Assembly (NCBI RefSeq): GCF_021484805.1
Contig: NZ_CP090557.1
Location: 1,228,501-1,292,500, forward strand
Origin: Tellurirhabdus bombi
Lineage (GTDB): Bacteria > Bacteroidota > Bacteroidia > Cytophagales > Spirosomataceae
Direction of reading: 5' to 3'
DNA: 64,000 bases
The notes beneath the pieces were generated by a model. The model made no database searches, was not told the origin of the DNA, and saw only the letters and a program-made list of their open reading frames with translations. A program made the position numbers and the translations under genes. Positions within the stretch are counted from its first letter, which is position 1; every line of letters begins with the position of its first letter. Shown here piece after piece: positions 16,317-24,944 of the stretch.

Positions 16317-17543
16317 ATGAAACGTACGTTTTCGTCTCTTTGTCTGTTTGGTTGTTTAGCATTTTCACTGGTAACAGAAGCCCAGACTATAAGCGGTCAG
16401 GATACTACTGCTTTGCGGATACCAACGTCTGCAATGCCTTTCTTAGGCTTTACGCCTGATGCACGCAGTGCTGCCCTTGGTGATGCTGGTGTTGCGCTCG
16501 GCGCAGACGCAAACGCAATCTACTGGAACCCCGCCAAACTCGTCTACGCCGAAAAAGACCGTGGAGTCGCTTTATCGTACACGCCCTGGTTGCGTAACCT
16601 GGTAGACGACATGTATTTTACCTATCTGTCGGGCTATCAGAAAGTAGGTAAAAACCAGGTAATTGGCCTATCCTTACTTTATTTCGATTTAGGTACCATT
16701 TATTTCACCAACGGCATTGGGGTATCGACAGGCTCGTTCAATTCACGTGAGTATGCCGCGACTGCCTCTTATTCCCGTCGGCTTTCGAGAAACTTCTCGA
16801 TGGGCGTTAACATGCGCTACGCAAGTTCGAACCTCGCTGGGAGTAACTTCCTGAATGGCGCTTTGATCAAACCCGCCAACACGGTCGCCGCAGACATCAG
16901 CGCTTACTACGAAAACGAAGCGCGTGACGAAATAACGGGCCAGGGTGTTAAGTGGGCTTTCGGCGGTATGCTCTCTAACTTAGGTGGTAAAGTAAATTAC
17001 GGTACCGATGAGCGCTACTTCCTGCCGACTAACCTTCGTCTGGGAACGGCAATGACTTATTACACAGACAAGTATAATAAGTTTAACTTTGTTGTTGACC
17101 TGAACAAACTGATGGTACCAACTCCCCCTCAGTATCAAACTGTTAATGGAAAACCGGTTCTTGGGCCTAACAGCAATCCTGTAATCCTGAAAGGGCGTGA
17201 TCCTAGAACGTTGACTTCCCTAAGCGGTGCTTTTGGCTCCTTCTCTGACGCACCCGATGGATTTGCAGAAGAATTAAAAGAAATCAATATTTCAGCTGGT
17301 GCTGAATACTGGTACAATGATCAATTTGCGGCGCGGTTGGGCTATCAGCACGAAGCGCGGATTAAAGGTGACCGGAAGTATTTTACGGCTGGTATCGGCA
17401 TCAAATTGCAGCAGAAATACGGCATTGACTTTGCCTATCTGATGCCAGTCCGCCAGGGTAGTCCGCTGGCCAATACACTCCGGCTCTCGCTAACCCTCAA
17501 TCTGGATAAAAAGCCACGGGCCGTAAATAGCGAAGAAGAATAA
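16317..17543 (+). CDS. porV: Type IX secretion system outer-membrane protein PorV (LptO)
   Basis: FadL-like outer-membrane barrel that collects type IX cargo from the translocon and hands it to PorU. The ATG at 16317 (408 residues) is preferred over a TTG 21 bp upstream because it starts a clean signal peptide, MKRTFSSLCLFGCLAFSLVTEA, cut before Gln23. Characteristic segments are MPFLGFTPDARSAALGDAGV and DANAIYWNPAKLVYAEKDRG, and the chain ends in beta-strand-like repeats (LRLSLTLNL). Lies directly downstream of porU with its own promoter and followed by a terminator hairpin. Confidence 0.96.
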   Translation: MKRTFSSLCLFGCLAFSLVTEAQTISGQDTTALRIPTSAMPFLGFTPDARSAALGDAGVALGADANAIYWNPAKLVYAEKDRGVALSYTPWLRNLVDDMYFTYLSGYQKVGKNQVIGLSLLYFDLGTIYFTNGIGVSTGSFNSREYAATASYSRRLSRNFSMGVNMRYASSNLAGSNFLNGALIKPANTVAADISAYYENEARDEITGQGVKWAFGGMLSNLGGKVNYGTDERYFLPTNLRLGTAMTYYTDKYNKFNFVVDLNKLMVPTPPQYQTVNGKPVLGPNSNPVILKGRDPRTLTSLSGAFGSFSDAPDGFAEELKEINISAGAEYWYNDQFAARLGYQHEARIKGDRKYFTAGIGIKLQQKYGIDFAYLMPVRQGSPLANTLRLSLTLNLDKKPRAVNSEEE

Positions 17544-17564
17544 TCAATTCCTTTGATAAAAAAC

Positions 17565-17599
17565 AAAATGGCATTTCTCCGGAAGTGCCATTTTTATTT
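17565..17599 (+). terminator. Terminator-like hairpin between porV and the M16 gene
   Basis: Stem of 13 bp with one G-U pair (17565-17577 with 17582-17594), loop TCCG, followed by a T-rich tail. It begins 22 bp after the porV stop and ends 10 nt before the ATG of the next co-oriented gene. Confidence 0.75.
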
Positions 17600-17604
17600 C
17601 CAAT

Positions 17605-18885
17605 ATGACCCTGGATAGAACGCTGGCGCCGGCCTTTAAAACGGTTGATGAAATTCGTGTCCCATCAGTTGAAACCTTCATTCTTGACAATGAACAACCT
17701 GTTTATCTAGTTCGGGCGGGCGAGCAACCCATCCTACGTCTCGAATGTATTTTTGAGGCGGGCTCCTGCTACGAACCGCTACCCGGCATCTCAACGCTAA
17801 GCATGAAAATGCTGGCCGAAGGCACGCGCCAACGGTCATCGGCGCAAATAAACAGCTATCTGGATCGGTACGGCGCTTTTCTGGAATCCCACAGTGGTAC
17901 CGATCGGTCAAGCCTGACTATCTACTGCCTGAATAAGTACTTACCCGAAGTTTTGCCTTTGCTTCAGGAGCTACTGGCCGAATCGGTCATTCCCGAAAAA
18001 GAGCTGGCCGATCAGATCAACATCACGCGGCAGAACTTGCAGGTTAATCTGGGAAAAAACAATTACCTGGCCAGCACGCTCATCCGGCAAAATGTTTTCG
18101 GAGCCAGCCACCCGTATGGCTATCGTCAAACACCGGAAACGCTCGACGCCATCCAGCAGCAAATGGTTGAACAGTTCTACCAGCAGCGCATCCAAAATCG
18201 GCCTTACCGGATTGTTTTAGCCGGCCAGGTAACCGAAATGGAGTTCACGCAACTGAACCGAACCCTGGGTAGTCAGGCGCTAACGCCCAATGACGCGGAC
18301 GTAAACCTGCCGCCGATTGTGACCACCAACGAACGTACCATTTTGCTGGAGAAGGAAGAAAGCCTGCAATCGTCCATTCGCCTGGGCCGACTGCTATTCA
18401 CGCGCCAGCATCCTGACTACTTCCCGGTTTTAGTTCTTAATGAAGTATTGGGTGGTTATTTTGGCTCGCGGCTTATGAAAAATATCCGGGAGGAAAAGGG
18501 CTTTACCTACGGCATCTGGTCGAGCTTATCGACTTTCCCACGGGCGGGCTACTGGACGATTGGCACCGACGTAAAACGGGAATTTACGCAACAAACGCTG
18601 GACGAAACCCGCAAAGAAATCCGTCGTTTGCAGGAAGAATTAGTGCCTGATGAAGAGATGGATGTGGTTAAAAATTACATGGCAGGCTCTTTTGTTGGCT
18701 CATTGAATACGCCTTTTGAAATTGCAGACCGCTATAAAGGCATTTTATTAGACGGGTTGCCAGCTGATTATTTGACAACGTATATTGATAACCTTCGCGC
18801 CGTTTCTGCTGAGCAGGTCTTAGAAATGGCAAATAAATACTTGCAGGAGAAAGACTTGATTGAAGTCGTCGTTGGCGGCAAATAA
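17605..18885 (+). CDS. M16 (insulinase/processing peptidase) family protein lacking the zinc motif
   Basis: The 426-residue product has the M16 two-domain layout, but the zinc/catalytic motif HxxEH is absent: the matching stretch GISTLSMKMLAEGT has Thr64, Met67 and Lys68 where His, Glu and His are expected. In the second half NIREEKGFTYGI keeps the Arg/Tyr pair found in the non-catalytic subunit of two-chain M16 peptidases. It is therefore probably the inactive partner of a heterodimer; no active partner is adjacent. Starts 10 nt after the porV hairpin and has no obvious signal peptide, so probably cytoplasmic. Confidence 0.9.
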   Translation: MTLDRTLAPAFKTVDEIRVPSVETFILDNEQPVYLVRAGEQPILRLECIFEAGSCYEPLPGISTLSMKMLAEGTRQRSSAQINSYLDRYGAFLESHSGTDRSSLTIYCLNKYLPEVLPLLQELLAESVIPEKELADQINITRQNLQVNLGKNNYLASTLIRQNVFGASHPYGYRQTPETLDAIQQQMVEQFYQQRIQNRPYRIVLAGQVTEMEFTQLNRTLGSQALTPNDADVNLPPIVTTNERTILLEKEESLQSSIRLGRLLFTRQHPDYFPVLVLNEVLGGYFGSRLMKNIREEKGFTYGIWSSLSTFPRAGYWTIGTDVKREFTQQTLDETRKEIRRLQEELVPDEEMDVVKNYMAGSFVGSLNTPFEIADRYKGILLDGLPADYLTTYIDNLRAVSAEQVLEMANKYLQEKDLIEVVVGGK

Positions 18886-18893
18886 CCTGATAC

Positions 18894-18925
18894 TTGTCCC
18901 GCTCTCATTGCTGAGAGCGGGACAA
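18894..18925. terminator. Hairpin between convergent M16 and PfkB genes
   Basis: Perfect 14-bp stem (18894-18907 with 18912-18925) with loop TTGC, placed between two stop codons. The adjoining A-tract is on the wrong side for a classical plus-strand terminator, yet the position suggests a shared transcript end. Confidence 0.6.
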
Positions 18926-18929
18926 AAAA

Positions 18930-19850
18930 TTATACTTCAAGCTCAAAGGCTGACAATTGTACAAACTGCGCAATCCGCTGATTAATTTCTTCGGTAGTCA
19001 GTTCAAAAAGACGTTCCACGCCGAATTTCTCCACGCAGAAAGAAGCCATTGCCGACCCATAAATAATCCCGCGTTTCATGTTGGCAAAAGACACGTCTCC
19101 CGTGCTGGCCAGATAACCAATAAAACCACCCGCAAAGGTGTCACCGGCACCGGTTGGATCGAATACTTCCTCCAGGGGCAGAGCGGGCGCAAAGAAAATA
19201 TGACCACCGTGGAAAAGCAGCGCCCCGTGCTCTCCTTTCTTGATAATCACCGTTTTAGGACCCATCTCGCCAATTTTGGCCGCCGCCTTTACCAGGGCAT
19301 ACTCCCCCGAAAGCTGACGCGCTTCTTCGTCGTTGATGGTGATGACATCCACTAATTTCAACACATCTTTCAGGTCGTCCAGCGCAATATCCATCCAAAG
19401 GTTCATGGTATCAATCATGATTAGCTTTGGCCGGGTTCTCAGGCGTTCGATTACTTTTTTCTGGATCGCCGGAGCCGTATTGCCCAGCATCAAAAACTCA
19501 CAGTCCTGAAAGCTTTCGGGAATTTGCGGATCGAAGTTCTCCATCACGTTCAACTGTACCTCGACCGTATCCCGCGTGTTCATGTCATTGTGGTACTTTC
19601 CCGACCAGAAAAATGTTTTCTCGCCTTTCCGGATTTCCAGGCCCTCGGTATTGATATTTCGTTCTTGCAGGTTGGTAATCATTTCCTGCGGAAAATCATC
19701 GCCAACAACAGCAACCAGGTTGTTTTTGTTCGTAAAGTAAGAAGCCGATAGCGTAATGTACGTAGCCGCGCCTCCGATGATTTTGTCCGTTTTTCCGAAA
19801 GGTGTTTCCAGCGCATCAAAAGCAACGGAACCGACAGTAAGTAAGCTCAT
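18930..19850 (-). CDS. PfkB-family carbohydrate/nucleoside kinase
   Basis: Cytoplasmic ATP-dependent kinase of the ribokinase/PfkB fold, 306 residues from the ATG chosen; a TTG 30 bp upstream would add ten residues without family likeness. N-terminal GSVAFDALETPFG and IGGAATYITLSASY match the substrate-binding glycine motif; the C-terminal DPTGAGDTFAGGF holds the anion hole and catalytic Asp; ITINDEEARQLSGE is the middle signature. Substrate not determinable. The GNAT gene ends 59 bp upstream on the same strand and may be co-transcribed. Confidence 0.9.
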   Translation of the reverse strand: MSLLTVGSVAFDALETPFGKTDKIIGGAATYITLSASYFTNKNNLVAVVGDDFPQEMITNLQERNINTEGLEIRKGEKTFFWSGKYHNDMNTRDTVEVQLNVMENFDPQIPESFQDCEFLMLGNTAPAIQKKVIERLRTRPKLIMIDTMNLWMDIALDDLKDVLKLVDVITINDEEARQLSGEYALVKAAAKIGEMGPKTVIIKKGEHGALLFHGGHIFFAPALPLEEVFDPTGAGDTFAGGFIGYLASTGDVSFANMKRGIIYGSAMASFCVEKFGVERLFELTTEEINQRIAQFVQLSAFELEV

Positions 19851-19909
19851 TGATCTATTGAAATTTGAGGTGAGACCCAACGCCAGATCGTTCAGCGTTG
19901 AGCAAGTAA

Positions 19910-21094
19910 TTAAATAATCGGATGTCGTTTAAACTCTTTGGTCCTATCAAATAAGTACCGATAGGTGGCGTGCTGCTTATGGACTTCTCCACCCAGCATC
20001 CGCGAGAAACGAAGCATTTTCGGGTTGAAATCGCCAATCCAGTTGAGTTCCAGTTCTTTGTACTGGTAATCTTTTTGCCAGGCGACCTTTGAAAAAGCCA
20101 GGGCAATGGCCGACTCGATTCCGCGTCCCTGGTATTCGGGAATAATACCGAAAATTACGCCAAAAGCCTTCCGATTGGTTTTCATCAGCTTATGGTATAA
20201 GAACTTGAGCTTGCCAATAAGGTTCAACTTCCCGTTGACATGCTTGAAAATCTGGTTTAATTCGGGCAGCATGATGAAGAAAGCAATGGGTTCTTCCTTG
20301 TGGTAGCCAAACCAGATCAATTCTTCCTCCAGAATCGGCTTCATCCGCAACATAAGCGCTCGGGACTTATCGACAGACATATCGCCCACGCCCAAATGCT
20401 TGGCCCAGGCTTTGTTGTAAATAAGCCGAAAATCTTCTGCGTACTTTTCCAGGTGCTTTTTCTCGATGTGTCGGAAGGTATAAGTAGGATCTTCCAGCGT
20501 ACGAACGGAGCGTTCAAAAACCGAGGGATGGATTTTCGCCCGCACTTCATCTTCCGGCATAGGCAGAAAGAACGTCAACTGCCGAAAGTATTCCTGAAAA
20601 CCGTATTGATCGAAAAATCCGACGTAATAAGGTTTGGTATAAGGCATTCCATACGTAGGCTCCTTATTGAAGCCTTCAATGAGCAGTCCCCACCAACGGT
20701 CCCGTTCTCCGAAGTTGATCGGGCCATCCATGGCTTCCATTCCTTTCTGGCGCAGCCATTCCCGGCAGGTATCAAAGAGCAGAAAAGCCGCTTTTTCGTC
20801 GTCGATGCATTCAAAAAAGCCCATCCCGCCCGTCGGCTGGTCGTTGTTTTGGCTGGCCGTTTCGCGGTTGATAAAAGCAGCTACGCGACCAATGGCTTTG
20901 CCCGATTCGTTTAGCAACAGCCACCGAACGCACTCGCCACTTTTGAAATATTTATTTTTTTGGGGATTAAATACATCTTCAATATCCTTATCCAGTGGCC
21001 GTATCCAGCAGGGATCGTCCTTGTATAACCGAACAGGTAGTTGGAGAAATTCTTTTCGATAGGTCGGGTTTTCACCGACTTCGACCATCTTCAT
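19910..21094 (-). CDS. GNAT-like N-acyltransferase domain protein
   Basis: Soluble 394-residue protein common in Bacteroidota. The C-terminal third has a GNAT-like acyl-CoA binding pattern (VIFGIIPEYQGRGIESAIALAFSKVA, then ELNWIGDFNPKMLRFSRMLGGE), preceded by a long N-terminal part with FGERDRWWGLLIEGFN and YYVGFFDQYGF. Physiological substrate is unknown. It is transcribed away from cysS; no consensus promoter is visible in the 170-bp gap on this strand. Alternative start at the third codon (also Met). Confidence 0.75.
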   Translation of the reverse strand: MKMVEVGENPTYRKEFLQLPVRLYKDDPCWIRPLDKDIEDVFNPQKNKYFKSGECVRWLLLNESGKAIGRVAAFINRETASQNNDQPTGGMGFFECIDDEKAAFLLFDTCREWLRQKGMEAMDGPINFGERDRWWGLLIEGFNKEPTYGMPYTKPYYVGFFDQYGFQEYFRQLTFFLPMPEDEVRAKIHPSVFERSVRTLEDPTYTFRHIEKKHLEKYAEDFRLIYNKAWAKHLGVGDMSVDKSRALMLRMKPILEEELIWFGYHKEEPIAFFIMLPELNQIFKHVNGKLNLIGKLKFLYHKLMKTNRKAFGVIFGIIPEYQGRGIESAIALAFSKVAWQKDYQYKELELNWIGDFNPKMLRFSRMLGGEVHKQHATYRYLFDRTKEFKRHPII

Positions 21095-21204
21095 ACCAAA
21101 TTGTTTCGTGCTTGAACAACAGAATGCGAATATAGCAAAAACGCACCGACTTACCGTTCCTATTGAAAAGCTGAGCCGAACGTCGTTTTCCCCGCAACGT
21201 TTTG

Positions 21205-21212
21205 TAAATTTG
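21205..21212 (+). promoter_or_regulatory. -7 box of cysS
   Basis: TAAATTTG fits TAnnTTTG; no good -33 element. A start of transcription about 7 nt downstream would lie after the possible GTG start at 21214, which supports the later ATG at 21265 as the cysS start. Confidence 0.45.
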
Positions 21213-21264
21213 CGTGTTTAGCAATTACCTGCCCAACTACGGTTCTGAGCAACCTCGATTTTTT

Positions 21265-22758
21265 ATGCAGCAACCCCTAAAATTGTATAATACACTTTCC
21301 CGCCAGAAAGAACTTTTTGAACCCATCAATCCGCCTTATGTAGGCATGTACGTTTGCGGCCCGACCGTTTACAGCTACGTCCACTTAGGTAATTTACGCA
21401 CCTTCATGACGTTCGACCTTCTGTTCCGGTATTTGACTCATATCGGTTATAAGGTTAGGTACGTTCGGAATATTACCGACGTGGGTCACCTAGTCGGCGA
21501 TGGCGAGGATGGAGAAGATAAAATTGGGAAAATTGCCAAGCTGGAGAAGCTGGAACCGATGGAGATTGTTCAGCGCTACACGAATGATTTTCACCGGGTA
21601 ACGGATAAATTCAACATGCTTTCGCCCAGTGTCGAACCGTCGGCAACGGGCCATTTGATTGAGCAAATTGAAGGCATTAAAGAGCTAATCGACAAAGGCC
21701 TAGCCTACGAATCGAACGGCTCTGTTTATTTCGACATCAGCAAATACAACGAGCAAGACGGCCAGTACGGCAAATTGTCCGGCCGCGTTTTGGATGATTT
21801 GCTCAACGAAACCCGCGACCTCGACGGCCAGACCGAAAAGCGCAACCCACTTGATTTTGCGCTCTGGAAACGCGCCGCCCCCGAACACCTCATGCGCTGG
21901 CCTTCGCCCTGGAGCGTTGGTTTTCCGGGCTGGCACCTGGAATGTACGTCCATGAGTACCAAATACCTGGGTCGGCAGTTCGACATTCATGGCGGCGGCA
22001 TGGACCTTAAGTTTCCGCACCATGAGTGCGAAATTGCGCAGGCCAGAGGCATTAACGGCGTTGAGCCGGTCCGCTACTGGTTGCATACCAACATGCTGAC
22101 GGTCAACGGTCAGAAAATGAGCAAATCGCTGGGAAATTCATTTTTACCCGCTGAGCTTTTCTCGGGTAGCCATGAGTTGCTTGAGCAAGCCTACTCGCCC
22201 ATGACTGTCCGGTTTTTTATGCTGCAATCGCACTACCGCAGCACGCTGGACTTTTCCAACGAAGCGCTCAAAGCCGCGCAGAAAGGCTACAAGCGACTGG
22301 CAAACGGTTTGCGGGTGATCAAAATGCTTGAGTACAAGCCCGCCGAAGACGTGGCGATTGATACCAAGAAGAAGCAGGATATTGAGAAATCGTTTCAGGC
22401 TTTTTATGATGCCATGAACGACGACCTGAATACCGCCGTGGCTATCGCCAGCCTCTTCAACCTGCTGAAATACGTCAACATGATTTACATGAATCAGCTG
22501 GCTCCGGCGGCCATTGGCGAAGAGACCTTTGATCAGTTGAAAACAAAATTTGTCTCTTTTCTGGAAGACGTACTGGCCCTGAAAGAAGAACCCGCGTCGG
22601 ATAGCCAGGCGGTTATTTCGGGAATGCTAAACTTATACCGGGAATACAAGGAGCAAAAACAGTACGAAAAAATTGACCAGATCCGGCAGTATTTCAAGTC
22701 GCAGGGTCTGGCAATCCGGGACATGAAACACCAGATCGACTGGGCATACGAAGAATAA
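21265..22758 (+). CDS. cysS: Cysteinyl-tRNA synthetase
   Basis: Class I aminoacyl-tRNA synthetase that charges tRNA-Cys; 497 residues from the chosen ATG (MQQPLKLYNTLSRQ), which gives the standard N-terminus. An upstream GTG would add 17 residues but lies at the promoter. HIGH-type motif is VHLGN after CGPTVY, and KMSKSLGN is intact. Zinc ligands are visible as Cys in CGPTVY, Cys in WHLECTSMS and the histidines of KFPHHECEIAQ. Followed on the same strand by a glutaminyl cyclase-like gene 44 bp downstream. Housekeeping. Confidence 0.97.
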   Translation: MQQPLKLYNTLSRQKELFEPINPPYVGMYVCGPTVYSYVHLGNLRTFMTFDLLFRYLTHIGYKVRYVRNITDVGHLVGDGEDGEDKIGKIAKLEKLEPMEIVQRYTNDFHRVTDKFNMLSPSVEPSATGHLIEQIEGIKELIDKGLAYESNGSVYFDISKYNEQDGQYGKLSGRVLDDLLNETRDLDGQTEKRNPLDFALWKRAAPEHLMRWPSPWSVGFPGWHLECTSMSTKYLGRQFDIHGGGMDLKFPHHECEIAQARGINGVEPVRYWLHTNMLTVNGQKMSKSLGNSFLPAELFSGSHELLEQAYSPMTVRFFMLQSHYRSTLDFSNEALKAAQKGYKRLANGLRVIKMLEYKPAEDVAIDTKKKQDIEKSFQAFYDAMNDDLNTAVAIASLFNLLKYVNMIYMNQLAPAAIGEETFDQLKTKFVSFLEDVLALKEEPASDSQAVISGMLNLYREYKEQKQYEKIDQIRQYFKSQGLAIRDMKHQIDWAYEE

Positions 22759-22802
22759 ATCAATACGCCGGGCGAATTCCATACGCGAATCCTTAACTAG
22801 AT

Positions 22803-23822
22803 ATGATTTCTAAAAAATTAATTTTCGGGTCTTTTCTACTAACAGCTATGTTGTTTAGCGCTTGTAAAAAGCAGAAGCAGGACCAACAGGAGGCGGACGG
22901 CTCGCAGCCTACGGTTGTAAAAACGCCCGATTTCAGTGGGGATTCTGCGTACGCTTACGTAGCCCGGCAAGTCGCTTTTGGACCGCGCGTGCCCAACACC
23001 GAAGCACACCGCCGCTGCGGCGATTACCTCATTGCCAAGCTGAAAGAATACGGTGCGCAGGTAACTGTTCAGGAATTTACGGCAACGACGTACGACGGTA
23101 AAAAACTGGCTTCCCGTAACATCATCGGCAGCCTGAACCCACAAGCGGCCAAACGCATTCTGCTGGCCTCCCACTGGGATAGTCGCCCCTTTGCCGATCA
23201 GGACAGCGTAGCCACAGACCGCCAAAAACCGGTTCCCGGTGCCAACGACGGTGCCAGTGGCGTTGGCGTATTGCTCGAATTGGCCCGTACCGTTCAAAAA
23301 GGAGAGACGAAGCCTGAAGTTGGGATTGACATTATTTTCTTCGATGCGGAAGATTGGGGAAATGCTGAAAAAGCAACTGATACGGTAAATGGCATTAATT
23401 ACATGGGCTTCTGCTTGGGTTCACGGTATTGGGCGGCCAATAAACATCAGCCTAATTACACCGCTTATTATGGCATTTTGTTAGACATGGTGGGTGCCAA
23501 AAATGCGACTTTCCTGCGCGAAGGCGACTCGGTCAATTACGCCCCGAGTGTGGTCAATTCCGTTTGGCAAGCTGCCAGCGATTTGGGATATAGCCAATAT
23601 TTTGTCAATCAGCCAGGACCAACGATCCTGGACGATCACATTCCCGTTAATACCATCGCTAAAATTCCCATGATTGACATTCTGCATACCAATCCCAGCA
23701 CGGGCGGATTCTTCCCGCACTGGCATACGGATACAGACAACATGGATCCCATTGACCCCGCTACGTTGAAAGCTGTCGGCCAGGTGCTGTTACAGGTTTT
23801 ATACCGGGAAAGTATTCAGTAA
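22803..23822 (+). CDS. M28-family glutaminyl-peptide cyclotransferase (lipoprotein)
   Basis: Likely converts N-terminal Gln of exported proteins into pyroglutamate, in the periplasm. The 339-residue product has a lipobox ending at Cys21 (LFSAC). The M28 fold shows SHWDSRPFAD, GANDGASGVG (metal-binding Asp), FFDAEDWG (catalytic Glu and metal-binding Asp), LLDMVGAKNATF, DDHIPVN and FFPHWHTDTDNMD (metal-binding His). The trio LLD..GA, DDHIP and WHT is diagnostic for glutaminyl cyclases rather than aminopeptidases. A P. gingivalis enzyme of this type is known. Context: several exported proteins in this window have Gln at the predicted mature N-terminus. M28 aminopeptidase remains the alternative. 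Confidence 0.85.
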   Translation: MISKKLIFGSFLLTAMLFSACKKQKQDQQEADGSQPTVVKTPDFSGDSAYAYVARQVAFGPRVPNTEAHRRCGDYLIAKLKEYGAQVTVQEFTATTYDGKKLASRNIIGSLNPQAAKRILLASHWDSRPFADQDSVATDRQKPVPGANDGASGVGVLLELARTVQKGETKPEVGIDIIFFDAEDWGNAEKATDTVNGINYMGFCLGSRYWAANKHQPNYTAYYGILLDMVGAKNATFLREGDSVNYAPSVVNSVWQAASDLGYSQYFVNQPGPTILDDHIPVNTIAKIPMIDILHTNPSTGGFFPHWHTDTDNMDPIDPATLKAVGQVLLQVLYRESIQ

Positions 23823-23854
23823 TCAGGAGTGAACCACGGCGGACTCTATACATA

Positions 23855-24280
23855 ATGAAGATTGTTAAGCCATTTTTTTATTCGTTTTCCGCAGTGAGAG
23901 GTGCGTCGCGGTTCACTATTCTTGGTCTGTTCTTTGTGCTTACAAACTGTTCCGCACCAGATCGGCTTGGCAAGCTGGATCTGGTGAAATGGCGGCAGGA
24001 CCGTGGCGGTTGCCAGGGCGTGCGAACGGGCCAGATTGATGACTTAAAGTCGGTTCGGGAGGAGCTTAAAGGCAAAATGGCCAATGACATCAACAAAATT
24101 CTGGGCCGACCAGACATTAACCAACTCGCAGACCGGAATCAGAAATATTACGTTTATTTCCTGGAACGTGGCGCCCATTGTCAGGATGTCCAACAGAAAT
24201 CAACGGCGCGTACGGTTGCCCTGCGCATTGGAGCTATTGGGGTAGTCACCGAAGTTACCTTCCAGCGCGGTCAACCCTGA
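23855..24280 (+). CDS. Hypothetical lipoprotein
   Basis: No family recognised with certainty. The 141-residue product has a long N-terminal region and a lipobox ending at Cys32 (VLTNC). The mature part contains ILGRPDINQLADRNQKYYVYFLERGAHC, resembling the GxPD-plus-strand pattern of SmpA/BamE-like small outer-membrane lipoproteins, which is only a suggestion. Two cysteines remain in the mature part. Lies 32 bp after the glutaminyl cyclase gene and is probably in its operon; its stop is 3 bp from the convergent nadD stop. A GTG at codon 14 could be the real start. Confidence 0.75.
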   Translation: MKIVKPFFYSFSAVRGASRFTILGLFFVLTNCSAPDRLGKLDLVKWRQDRGGCQGVRTGQIDDLKSVREELKGKMANDINKILGRPDINQLADRNQKYYVYFLERGAHCQDVQQKSTARTVALRIGAIGVVTEVTFQRGQP

Positions 24281-24283
24281 TGC

Positions 24284-24856
24284 CTACACGTAAAACTTCT
24301 TACGAATAATCATTTCTTCCACTACATCGGGCACCAAATACCGAATGGAGCGATTGGTTTTGATGGCTTCCCGGATAAACGTAGCCGAAATATCCAGCAG
24401 CGGGGCCTCGATGGACTTCACTTGCGGATGCTGTTCCAACGGGCTAGGCTCACTGTTAGGACGCGGATATACGTAGAGGCCGTAATACTCCAAAATCTTA
24501 TCGTGGTTTTTCCAGTTGGGAAACTGGGCCAGATTATCGCCTCCCATAATCAGTTTAAACTGATGCTGCGGATACTTTTCCGAAAGCCGGATTAAGGTAT
24601 CAATGGTGTAGCTTGGCTTAGGCATCGAAAACTCAATATCGCTCACTTTTAGCCTGGAATTGTCGGTAATGGCGCGCTCCACCATATCCAGCCGGTCGAA
24701 CTCGTGAAGTAAGCTCTTATTTTTCTTGAACGGATTTTGCGGCGATACCACAAACCACACCTGGTCCAGATCGGTAGCCGTCGCCATCGTATTGGCAATA
24801 ATAAGGTGGCCAATATGGATCGGATTAAAGGAGCCAAAAAATAAACCGATATTCAT
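24284..24856 (-). CDS. nadD: Nicotinate-nucleotide adenylyltransferase
   Basis: Adenylates nicotinate mononucleotide in NAD synthesis; 190 residues as usual. Nucleotidyltransferase motif GSFNPIHIGHL is at residues 8-18, SYTIDTL near 82, LIMGGDNL in the middle, and the C-terminal ISATFIREAI replaces the common ISST.IR motif. Lies 88 bp downstream of gmk with a terminator hairpin between them, so it may depend on read-through or a promoter I cannot see. Confidence 0.95.
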   Translation of the reverse strand: MNIGLFFGSFNPIHIGHLIIANTMATATDLDQVWFVVSPQNPFKKNKSLLHEFDRLDMVERAITDNSRLKVSDIEFSMPKPSYTIDTLIRLSEKYPQHQFKLIMGGDNLAQFPNWKNHDKILEYYGLYVYPRPNSEPSPLEQHPQVKSIEAPLLDISATFIREAIKTNRSIRYLVPDVVEEMIIRKKFYV

Positions 24857-24914
24857 AAGGAAGCGAGAGCTAGCTTGAGCCTATTGCTGCGATTAAACCA
24901 TTTGAAATTAAACG

Positions 24915-24943
24915 AAAAAAGGGCGGCCTAGGCCACCCTTTTT
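24915..24943 (-). terminator. Terminator of gmk
   Basis: Hairpin GGGcGGCC-TA-GGCCaCCC flanked by an A-tract (24915-24920) and a T-tract (24939-24943); on the minus strand the stem is followed by six T. It starts one base after the gmk stop codon. Confidence 0.8.
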
Positions 24944-24944
24944 G

